Below, in pieces: positions 52,397-59,952 of a DNA stretch of 64,000 nt. Position 1 is the first letter of the stretch; each line of letters opens with the position of its first letter. The translations under genes were made by a program, and so were the position numbers. The notes beneath the pieces were generated by a model. That model was not told where the DNA came from. It ran no database searches and was given only the letters and a program-made list of their open reading frames with translations. Source of the DNA: Alphaproteobacteria bacterium (GTDB lineage Bacteria > Pseudomonadota > Alphaproteobacteria > Rhodobacterales > Rhodobacteraceae); NCBI GenBank assembly GCA_030429495.1, contig JAUIFH010000001.1:372001-436000 (forward strand), written 5' to 3'.

Positions 52397-53560
52397 ATGC
52401 CCGAACCATCCCCTGCCGCTGGCGCGACCGTGGCGCAATTCCCGCGCGGTGTCGCGCCGGCCGTCAAGGAAACGCCGTTCATCCGCATCGACGGTGTGAC
52501 GAAGCGGTTCGGGTCGTTCACCGCGGTTTCCTCCGTCAGTCTCGAGATCAGGAAGGGAGAGATATTCTCCCTTCTCGGCGGATCGGGCTGCGGCAAGACC
52601 ACGCTCCTCAGGATGCTCGCCGGGTTCGAGGATCCAACCGAAGGCCGCATCTTCATTGACGGCCAGGACATGACCGACCTGCCGCCCTATGAGCGTCCGG
52701 TGAACATGATGTTCCAGTCCTACGCTCTCTTCCCGCACATGACGGTCGAAAGGAACGTGGCCTATGGCCTGAAGCACGCTGACATGACCGCATCGCAGCG
52801 GGCCGACCGCGTGCGCGAGATGCTGGCGCTCGTGCAACTCTCCGACCTTGGTCAGCGCAAGCCGCACCAGATTTCCGGCGGCCAGCGGCAGCGCGTGGCG
52901 CTGGCCCGTGCGCTTGCCAAGCAGCCGAAAGTCCTGCTTCTGGATGAACCGCTGGCCGCGCTCGACAAGAAGCTTCGCGAGGCGACGCAGTTCGAGCTTA
53001 TGGACATTCAGGACAGGACGGGAACGACGTTCATCGTCGTGACCCACGATCAGGAAGAGGCGATGACCCTCTCATCACGCCTCGCGGTTATGGACAAGGG
53101 CCGCATCATGCAGATCGGCAACGCGACAGAGGTCTACGAATATCCCAACTCTAAATTCGTTGCGGGCTTCATCGGCTCGATCAATTTCTTCGATGCGACG
53201 GTTCGCGACATCAAGGGCGACATGGCGCGGGTGGACGTGCCCGAACTTGGCGGTCCGGTTGATGCGCGCGCGATCCCCGGTCTTGTCCCCGGCCAGCCGA
53301 TCACTCTGGCGATCCGTCCGGAAAAACTGTCGCTGTCGAGGACACGCACTGACGCCGCGAACGCGTTTCCGGGAACGGTGCGCGAGCTTGCGTATTTCGG
53401 CAAGGATTCGCTTTACCGCATCCTGATGCCCTCGGGCCGTATCCTCTCCGTCAACTCGGTCAACGCGCGGCGCGTGGGTGAGAATGAGCGGGTGGCGGAT
53501 TGGGAAGACGCCGTCTGGCTTTCGTTCGATCCCGCCGCTGCGATCCTGCTGAAGGATTGA
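52397..53560 (+). CDS. Polyamine-type ABC transporter, ATP-binding protein (PotA-like)
   Basis: A 387-residue ATPase. Walker A is GGSGCGKT, signature ISGGQRQRVALARAL, Walker B VLLLDEPLAALDKKL, H-loop VTHDQEEAM, and a C-terminal TOBE domain (ITLAIRPEKLSLSR). The N-terminal PFIRIDGVTKRFGSFTAV is PotG/PotA-like. GGAGGAGA precedes the ATG at 52397. It serves with the next two permeases. Confidence 0.9.
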   Translation: MPEPSPAAGATVAQFPRGVAPAVKETPFIRIDGVTKRFGSFTAVSSVSLEIRKGEIFSLLGGSGCGKTTLLRMLAGFEDPTEGRIFIDGQDMTDLPPYERPVNMMFQSYALFPHMTVERNVAYGLKHADMTASQRADRVREMLALVQLSDLGQRKPHQISGGQRQRVALARALAKQPKVLLLDEPLAALDKKLREATQFELMDIQDRTGTTFIVVTHDQEEAMTLSSRLAVMDKGRIMQIGNATEVYEYPNSKFVAGFIGSINFFDATVRDIKGDMARVDVPELGGPVDARAIPGLVPGQPITLAIRPEKLSLSRTRTDAANAFPGTVRELAYFGKDSLYRILMPSGRILSVNSVNARRVGENERVADWEDAVWLSFDPAAAILLKD

Positions 53561-53564
53561 GGCC

Positions 53565-54509
53565 ATGACCCGCGCCGCCTTTTTCCCCCGGCTTCGCCAC
53601 TGGTTCAACCGCCGCGGCTGGATCAAGATCACGATTGCCACGCCCTATGTCTGGCTTGCGCTGTTCTTCCTCCTGCCCTTCGCGATCGTCATCGCGATGA
53701 GTTTCGCGACCCGGACGCCGACCGCCCCGCCATTTTCGTTCGGCGGCGAACATCCACTGATGAACACCGCCCATTTCGCACGTCTGTTCAGCGACGACCT
53801 CTATATCCGCGCCTACCTGAACTCGATCGGCAACGCGACGGTCGCGACGCTCCTGTGCCTCCTGATCGGTTACCCGATGGCGCTGGGCCTGACGCGGGTC
53901 AGCCGGTCGTGGCGGAACGTGCTCCTCATGCTGGTCATCCTGCCGTTCTGGACCTCGTTCCTGCTCAGGGTCTATGCGTGGATGGGGCTGATGGGCACGA
54001 ACAGCTGGTTCAACAAGCTCCTTACCGAAGCCTACAATTTCGTCATGCCGGCCGACATGGCGCTTCGCTACATCCCGATGATGAACACCGGTTTCGCGGT
54101 CGTGCTCGTCACCGTCTATTCCTACCTGCCCTTCATGATCCTGCCGCTCTACGCAAATCTCGAAAAGCTCGACCTGTCGCTCAATGAGGCGGCGATGGAC
54201 CTCGGCTCCCGCCCATTTCAGGTTTTCCGCGACGTGACACTTCCATTGTCCGTGCCCGGCATCATCGCGGGGTCGCTGCTGGTATTCATCCCGGCATCAG
54301 GTGAACTCATCATCCCGTCGCTTGTCGGGTCGTCCTCGCGCCCGATGATCGGCCGTGTGATCTCGGACGAATTCGCATCCGCCCGGGACTGGCCGATGGC
54401 CTCGGCCGTCGCGGTCGCTCTGCTTTTGCTCCTCGTCGGGCCGCTCATGGCCTACAGCTACTACGAGGGCAAATCGCACGAGAAGCCGACTGCGGGAGGA
54501 GGGAACTGA
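53565..54509 (+). CDS. Polyamine-type ABC transporter, permease (PotB/PotH-like)
   Basis: A 314-residue inner-membrane permease with six likely membrane segments and the EAA loop LNEAAMDLGSRPFQVFRDVTLP. The PotH-like signature LPFWTSFLLRVYAWMGL is present. It starts 5 nt after the ATPase gene and its stop overlaps the start of the partner permease by one base. Confidence 0.9.
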   Translation: MTRAAFFPRLRHWFNRRGWIKITIATPYVWLALFFLLPFAIVIAMSFATRTPTAPPFSFGGEHPLMNTAHFARLFSDDLYIRAYLNSIGNATVATLLCLLIGYPMALGLTRVSRSWRNVLLMLVILPFWTSFLLRVYAWMGLMGTNSWFNKLLTEAYNFVMPADMALRYIPMMNTGFAVVLVTVYSYLPFMILPLYANLEKLDLSLNEAAMDLGSRPFQVFRDVTLPLSVPGIIAGSLLVFIPASGELIIPSLVGSSSRPMIGRVISDEFASARDWPMASAVAVALLLLLVGPLMAYSYYEGKSHEKPTAGGGN

Positions 54510-55348
54510 TGAAACGCCGTCCCGTCTTCCTGATTACCATGCTGTGCTTCGGTTTCGCGTTCTTCTACATCCCGATCCTGTCGATGATCGTCTATTCCTT
54601 CAACGGATCGCGGCTTGTGACCGTGTGGGGCGGGTTCTCGACGAAATGGTACGCCTCGCTCTTCTCGAACCGGCAGGTTCTGAATGCCGCGGTCCTGTCG
54701 ATCGAAATCGCGCTTCTCAGCGCGACCTTCGCGACGATCCTCGGGACGATGGCGGGCGTGGCGCTTGCCCGGTTCAAGCGGTTCCGGGGCAGGACGCTCT
54801 TTTCCGGTCTTGTGACCGCCCCTCTCGTGATGCCGGAAGTGATTACCGGCATCGCATCGCTCATGCTTTTCATCCTGATGGCGGAGTATATCGGGTGGCC
54901 GGCGACGCGCGGATTCACCACGGTGACGCTCGCCCATATCACCTTCTGCATGGTCTTCGTGACGACCATCGTCCATTCCCGACTGGTCGAGGCGGACGAG
55001 GCGATCGAGGAGGCGGCGATGGACCTCGGATCGCGGCCCTGGCAGGTGATGAAGGACATTACCCTGCCGGTCATTTCGCCCGCGATCCTGTCGGGCTGGC
55101 TCCTGGCCTTCACGATCTCGCTCGATGATGTGGTCATCACGAACTTCACCACCGGGCCGGGGACGACGACGCTCCCGATCCTGATCTGGTCGAAGGTTAA
55201 GCTTGGCGTGACACCGGACATCAACGCGCTTGCCACGATCACCGTGGTGATCGTGGGTCTTGGTGTGTTCGTCGCGGGCGTCATCCTCAATCGGGCCGAG
55301 AAGCGCCGCGAGCGTGACATGCACATGGCCTACCAGGCGAACCAATGA
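54509..55348 (+). CDS. Polyamine-type ABC transporter, permease (PotC/PotI-like)
   Basis: A 279-residue permease with the PotC/PotI pattern FFYIPILSMIVYSFNGS, EAA loop IEEAAMDLGSRPWQVMKDITLP and FTISLDDVVITNFTTGPG. It completes the transporter. Its stop overlaps the start of the cupin gene by four bases (ATGA), so that enzyme is translationally tied to uptake. Confidence 0.9.
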   Translation: MKRRPVFLITMLCFGFAFFYIPILSMIVYSFNGSRLVTVWGGFSTKWYASLFSNRQVLNAAVLSIEIALLSATFATILGTMAGVALARFKRFRGRTLFSGLVTAPLVMPEVITGIASLMLFILMAEYIGWPATRGFTTVTLAHITFCMVFVTTIVHSRLVEADEAIEEAAMDLGSRPWQVMKDITLPVISPAILSGWLLAFTISLDDVVITNFTTGPGTTTLPILIWSKVKLGVTPDINALATITVVIVGLGVFVAGVILNRAEKRRERDMHMAYQANQ

Positions 55349-56229
55349 CAGCGACACCCGAGGAATTCCGCGCCGCGGCGGACCTGCATACCCCGCTGGG
55401 ACAGCCCGGATCGGGCCGGGTGCGCTATGCGGCGGCGATGTATTTCCATCGCAAGGGCTGTCTGTCCACCGAGGCGCTGGAGGTCTATCGCATCTGCTCT
55501 CCGCGCGACGCCGAGGATCCGTTGCAGTTGCTGAACCAGCGCGGGGTCGCGGACGATCTGCCGCGCCAGTCATTGCCCGATCGGGACCGTGCATTGCGCG
55601 CGCTGCTGGGCGCAATCGACCGCTATTTGGCAGGGCTTTCCGGCCCCGGCGTCGCCGAGACCCGGGCGGGTCTCGCGGCGTTCGGCGGCGGCCCGGTGCG
55701 ACCTGAACCGGGCGGAACGAATGCGGTCGTCGCGGCGCATCTGGACGCCGCGGTCGATGCGCTTTGTGGTCAGGACCCGGCACTTGCAGCCGCGATCCGT
55801 GCCGCCGCTCCGCATCTGAACTGGATGACCTATGACAGCTATCCGCCGGATGAGATCGGGGCGGCATTCCTGATCGGTCATGCCTACAGTTCCCTTATCG
55901 GCGAAGGCGCCATTCCCGCAGACGATTTCGACCTTGGCCTGTTCCTCATCGCACCGGATTTATTGTACCGCGATCACGCGCACCCCGCGCCGGAACTGTA
56001 TGCGCCGCTGACTGGCCCGCATGGCTGGCGCTTTGCGCCCGACGCGCCTCTGGTCCTCAAACCGGCGCATGAGCCGGTCTGGAACACGCCAGGCGTACCG
56101 CATCTGACCAAGGTCGGTCCATTGCCGTTCCTGTGCATCTATTGCTGGACGCGGGACGTGAACCAACCGGCGCGGATCGTTCCGGCTGGGGATTGGGACA
56201 TGCTCGAACGGATGCGGATCGAATGCTGA
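55345..56229 (+). CDS. DMSP-lyase-family cupin
   Basis: A 294-residue protein whose C-terminal half is a cupin of the DddL/DddQ/DddW type. Candidate metal ligands are His211, His213 and Glu217, with Tyr219, in HAHPAPELY; His253 lies in PGVPHLTK. The pattern of an HxHxxxExY motif followed by a PxH motif is that of DMSP lyases, which cleave dimethylsulfoniopropionate to dimethyl sulfide and acrylate. The N-terminal 150 residues are helical and unlike short DddQ. It is in an amine-type operon, so the real substrate may be a betaine-like analogue. It overlaps the permease gene. Confidence 0.72.
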   Translation: MTATPEEFRAAADLHTPLGQPGSGRVRYAAAMYFHRKGCLSTEALEVYRICSPRDAEDPLQLLNQRGVADDLPRQSLPDRDRALRALLGAIDRYLAGLSGPGVAETRAGLAAFGGGPVRPEPGGTNAVVAAHLDAAVDALCGQDPALAAAIRAAAPHLNWMTYDSYPPDEIGAAFLIGHAYSSLIGEGAIPADDFDLGLFLIAPDLLYRDHAHPAPELYAPLTGPHGWRFAPDAPLVLKPAHEPVWNTPGVPHLTKVGPLPFLCIYCWTRDVNQPARIVPAGDWDMLERMRIEC

Positions 56230-56257
56230 CCGGACGGTCACAGTAGGGGGCAGGGAA

Positions 56258-57049
56258 ATGGAAGCGGAAGGTGGCGAACTCTATAGCGGACGGCTGATCG
56301 ACGTTCTCGAAACCCTGTGGGGAACGGGGTTCCTTTCGCCGGGCGGTCCGGACGAGGTCGGCAGGGTCGTCGCCGGCGTTGATATCACGGGCGCCGCCGT
56401 CCTCGATATCGGCTGCGGGGCAGGGGGGATCGACGTGACGCTGGTCCGCGATCACGGTGCGGGCTATGTTTGCGGTATCGATGTAGAAGATACGGTACTC
56501 GCCCGCGCACGGGCGGTGGTGGAAGGGGCGGGATATGGCGGCCGGATCGGTTGTCTGAAGGTCGCGCCGGGTCCGCTGCCGTTTCCGCCGGGGAGTTTCG
56601 ATGTCGTGTTCTCAAAGGACAGCATCGTCCACATCCCCGACAAGCACGCGCTGATGCTGGAAGTGTTCCGCGTCCTGCGGCCGGGGGGGCGATTCCTCGC
56701 CTCGGACTGGCTGATCGGGCATGACGGCGCACCCAGTGCGGAGATGTCGGCCTACATTGCCGCCGAAGGGCTGGATTTCGGCATGGCCTCGCCCGAACGC
56801 TACCGGGATGCGATGGCGCAGGCCGGGTTTGCCGATGTCGCGATCGCCAGCCGCAACGAATGGTATCGCGACACTGCGCGCGCGGAGCTTGCGCGGCTGA
56901 ACGGCCCGATGGGCAAGGCTCTCGCTGACCGGGTTGGCCAGGGGTTCGTGGACGACAACATCGGCATCTGGGAACGCATGATTCCCGTCCTCGATACCGG
57001 CGAACATTGCCCGACCCATCTGCGTGCACGAAAACCCGAAACGCTATAG
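56258..57049 (+). CDS. SAM-dependent methyltransferase, phosphoethanolamine N-methyltransferase-like
   Basis: A 263-residue enzyme. Motif I is VLDIGCGAGGIDVTL; the segments LWGTGFLSPGG, FSKDSIVHIPDKHALMLEVFRVLRPGG and SDWLIGHDGAPSAEMSAYI match the plant PEAMT C-terminal type closely. Such enzymes methylate amino groups to secondary, tertiary or quaternary amines. In a predicted demethylating operon this is unexpected; it may use a different acceptor or return methyl groups. It follows the cupin gene after 28 nt. Confidence 0.8.
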   Translation: MEAEGGELYSGRLIDVLETLWGTGFLSPGGPDEVGRVVAGVDITGAAVLDIGCGAGGIDVTLVRDHGAGYVCGIDVEDTVLARARAVVEGAGYGGRIGCLKVAPGPLPFPPGSFDVVFSKDSIVHIPDKHALMLEVFRVLRPGGRFLASDWLIGHDGAPSAEMSAYIAAEGLDFGMASPERYRDAMAQAGFADVAIASRNEWYRDTARAELARLNGPMGKALADRVGQGFVDDNIGIWERMIPVLDTGEHCPTHLRARKPETL

Positions 57050-57093
57050 GCTTCGACCTATCGGGAGATATCAGGCGGAGGCACGAGCATCCA

Positions 57094-59346
57094 ATGGCAG
57101 GCGGGGCAAGATCGACAACGAAGGTGACATCGAGCCATTGGGGGGCGTTCGAGGCCGATGTCGAAGACGGCCGGATCGTCGCCACCCGGCCGTTCGCGGC
57201 TGATCCGCAGCCGTCGGCCATTTCTTCCATCCTCCCGGCGGCGGTGCATCACCGAAGCCGCGTCCTGCGTCCCTCGGTTCGGCGCGGCTGGCTCGCGACG
57301 CGGGGACGCGGCGGGCGCGGAAGCGAGGATTTCGTTGCCTTGCCGTGGGACGAGGCCCTCGACATCGCGGCATCCGAGATCGACCGTGTCCGAAAGACCC
57401 ACGGCAACGAGGCGATCTTCGGCGGCTCCTACGGCTGGGGATCGGCAGGCCGGTTCCACCACGCGCAAAGCCAACTGCACCGGTTCCTGAACTGCATAGG
57501 CGGCTATGTCGCGTCCTTCGGCAGCTATTCGACCGGCTGCGCGCAGGCGATCATACCGCATGTCTTCGGAATGAACTTCCTCGACCTGCTGTATGAGCAT
57601 CAGGACAGCTGGCAGACGATCTACGATCACACGGAAACGCTTGTGATGTTCGGCGGCATCAACCCGAAGAACTCTCAGGTGAACGCGGGCGGTGGCACGG
57701 AACATGAGACGGGCGGATGGTTTGCCCGCTTTGCCGCGAAGGCGATGCGTCGCATCAATATCGGCCCGCAGCGGGACGATGCGCCGGAGGGCTGCGAGTG
57801 GCTGCCGGTGCGGCCGGCCTCGGATACCGCGCTGATGCTCGCGCTTGCGCATGTGATCGAGACAGAGGGTCTGACCAACCGCGACTTCCTCGCGCGCTGC
57901 ACGGTTGGCTTCGACCGCTTCCGCCCGTATCTTTTGGGCGAGGCCGATGGCCAGCCCAAGTCGCCGGAATGGGCACATCCGCTTTGCGGCGTCGAGCCTG
58001 CCGAAATTCGCGCGCTTGCGCGGCGCATGGCGACGACGCGAACGCTGATTACGCTGTCCTGGTCGCTGCAGCGTGGCGAGCATGGAGAGCAACCATACTG
58101 GATGTCGGCCGTGCTCGCCGCGATGCTGGGGCAGATTGGACTGCCGGGCGGCGGGGTCGGCTACGGCTACGGTGCCATCGGTGGGATCGGAAAATCGTTT
58201 CAGGGGCTGCGCGGAATGACGTTTCCGCAGGGCCGGAACCCGGTCGAGACGGTCATTCCCGTCGCCCGGATCGCCGACATGCTGCGCAATCCCGGACAGC
58301 CCTACGACTTCAACGGCCGGCGTGGACCTTTCCCCGACATCCGGCTGATCTTCTGGGCCGGTGGCAATCCGTTCCACCACCATCAGGATCTGAACGCACT
58401 GCATGAAGCCTGGCAGAAGCCCGAAACGATCATTGTCAGCGAGCCCTGGTGGACCGCGACAGCCAAGCGGGTGGACATCGTCTTTCCGGCGACGACACCC
58501 TATGAGCGCGAGGATATCGGCCGGTCGAGCCTCGATGATTACCTGTTCCACATGCCCCGGCTTATCCCGCCCGTGGGCGAGGCTCGCGACGATTACGCGA
58601 TCCTGTCCGGTCTGGCCGAGCGGATGGGTGTCGGGCCGGCCTTTACCGAGGGGCGGACCGCAGAGGAATGGATTGCCACCCTCTACGCGGAATACCGGCG
58701 ACTGGCGGCGGAGGAAGGCGTGGAGGTGCCCGGACTCGATGAGTTGAGGGCGCGGAACTGGGTTCGTCTGCCGATACGGACGGACGGGCCCAGCCGGACG
58801 CACTTCGCCGCCTTCCGGGAGAACCCGGAGACGGAAGCGCTGAAGACCCCGTCAGGGAAGATCGAGATTTTCTCGGAGACGATCGACGGCTTCGGTTACG
58901 AGGACTGCCCGGGGCATCCGATCTGGCTTCCACCCCGCGAATGGCTTGGTGCCGCCGCGCCCGCCGCACCGCTTCACCTCGTCTCGCCGCAGCCCGGCGA
59001 CAAGCTGCACAGCCAGCTTGAAAGCGCGCTGGCGGACGTTCCGGGCGCGCGCCCGGAAGGTATCGTCATGCATCCCGACGATGCGGTGGCCCGGGGCATT
59101 AGCGCCGGCGATCTTGTGCGTGTGTTCAATGCTCGCGGCGCCTGCCGCGCCCGTGCCTGTGTCTCGGACGGCATTCACCCCGGCGTCGTGGCCCTGCCGA
59201 CCGGCGCGTGGTTCGGCGATCCGGGCGACAATCTCGACCCGCACGGCAATCCCAATGTCCTGACGCTGGATGTCGGCACCTCCCGGCTTGGACAGGGATG
59301 CAGCGCGCACACGGCGCTGGTGGAGGTCGCGCGCCTCGACGCGTGA
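57094..59346 (+). CDS. Molybdopterin-dependent N-/S-oxide reductase (BisC/DMSO-reductase family)
   Basis: A 750-residue Mo enzyme without a Tat signal or N-terminal Fe-S cysteines, like cytoplasmic BisC. Ser146 in FGSYSTGCAQ is the expected Mo ligand. Other family parts: LPWDEALDIAASEI, FGGINPKNSQVNAGG, SWSLQRGEHGEQPYWM, GGNPFHHHQDLN and the C-terminal GIVMHPDDAVARGIS. Substrates of the family are biotin sulfoxide, methionine sulfoxide, TMAO or DMSO. It follows the methyltransferase by 44 nt and probably ends the operon. Confidence 0.87.
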   Translation: MAGGARSTTKVTSSHWGAFEADVEDGRIVATRPFAADPQPSAISSILPAAVHHRSRVLRPSVRRGWLATRGRGGRGSEDFVALPWDEALDIAASEIDRVRKTHGNEAIFGGSYGWGSAGRFHHAQSQLHRFLNCIGGYVASFGSYSTGCAQAIIPHVFGMNFLDLLYEHQDSWQTIYDHTETLVMFGGINPKNSQVNAGGGTEHETGGWFARFAAKAMRRINIGPQRDDAPEGCEWLPVRPASDTALMLALAHVIETEGLTNRDFLARCTVGFDRFRPYLLGEADGQPKSPEWAHPLCGVEPAEIRALARRMATTRTLITLSWSLQRGEHGEQPYWMSAVLAAMLGQIGLPGGGVGYGYGAIGGIGKSFQGLRGMTFPQGRNPVETVIPVARIADMLRNPGQPYDFNGRRGPFPDIRLIFWAGGNPFHHHQDLNALHEAWQKPETIIVSEPWWTATAKRVDIVFPATTPYEREDIGRSSLDDYLFHMPRLIPPVGEARDDYAILSGLAERMGVGPAFTEGRTAEEWIATLYAEYRRLAAEEGVEVPGLDELRARNWVRLPIRTDGPSRTHFAAFRENPETEALKTPSGKIEIFSETIDGFGYEDCPGHPIWLPPREWLGAAAPAAPLHLVSPQPGDKLHSQLESALADVPGARPEGIVMHPDDAVARGISAGDLVRVFNARGACRARACVSDGIHPGVVALPTGAWFGDPGDNLDPHGNPNVLTLDVGTSRLGQGCSAHTALVEVARLDA

Positions 59347-59363
59347 GCCGGGCGGCGGCGTGG

Positions 59364-59828
59364 TTACACCAGTCCGATGGGGCGTTGTTCGGCGATCGCC
59401 TCCATCGCGAAGTAGGATGTGACGGTTTCCAGCTCCACCCGTTCAATCAGCCGGCGATAAACATCGTCGAAGCTGGAGACATCGCGGGTCACGATCTTGA
59501 TCAGGTAGTCGTAGTCGCCGCCGATCCGGTAGAAATCGACGACACCCGGCAGCGTGACCACATGGCTGCGGAAGGTTTTCAGCCAGCCTTCCGAATGGTG
59601 CCGGGTCCGGATCATCATGATGACGACGAGGCCCGCGCCGATTTTCTCCCGGTTCAAGACAACGGTGCGATTGCGGATGATTCCGGCCTTCTCAAGGTGC
59701 TTCAGTCGTCGCCAGCAAGCGTTCTGCGACAGACCGACCCGCTCTGCCAGATCCCGCTGTGATTGCGCGGAATCGCGCTGCAGCTCTTCGAGTATCAGGC
59801 AGTCAATTCTATCCAGTTTTTCTGTCAT
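59364..59828 (-). CDS. Lrp/AsnC-family transcriptional regulator
   Basis: A 154-residue regulator with an N-terminal HTH (LDRIDCLILEELQRDSAQSQRDLAERVGLSQNACWRRLKHLEKAGII) and the C-terminal RAM domain (GVVDFYRIGGDYDYLIKIVTRD). The ATG at 59828 matches the family N-terminus MTEKLDRIDC; the longer frame extends across the promoter. It is divergent from the operon at 59953 and has a perfect palindrome just upstream of its start. Confidence 0.9.
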   Translation of the reverse strand: MTEKLDRIDCLILEELQRDSAQSQRDLAERVGLSQNACWRRLKHLEKAGIIRNRTVVLNREKIGAGLVVIMMIRTRHHSEGWLKTFRSHVVTLPGVVDFYRIGGDYDYLIKIVTRDVSSFDDVYRRLIERVELETVTSYFAMEAIAEQRPIGLV

Positions 59829-59831
59829 TTC

Positions 59832-59847
59832 TCTATCATATGATAGA
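59832..59847. promoter_or_regulatory. Perfect palindrome, candidate Lrp-type operator
   Basis: TCTATCATATGATAGA is a perfect 16-bp palindrome 3 bp upstream of the Lrp-type gene start. The size and AT-rich centre fit Lrp/AsnC sites. It probably serves autoregulation and control of the divergent operon. Confidence 0.65.
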
Positions 59848-59952
59848 ATTTTGCGCGATGCACGATGAAAATAAGTGATGAAATCATCGTATCGCTGCGT
59901 CAACAATTGGTCCAGAAGTCACTCCCCCGCCGAACCTTGAACCGGAAACATC

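Noticed and set aside
51249-55348. Dedicated putrescine/spermidine transporter
   Set aside because: The sequence family fits, but the operon has no typical polyamine catabolic genes (puuA, spuC-type set), so the ligand was left open.
54461-55867. Minus-strand frame (468 codons) opposite the second Pot-type permease and the cupin start
   Set aside because: Shadow frame rich in Arg, Pro and His; the plus strand has coherent membrane segments and EAA motifs.
57058-58803. Long minus-strand frame (581 codons) opposite the BisC-like gene
   Set aside because: Antisense shadow of a well-matched molybdoenzyme, with biased composition and no family pattern.
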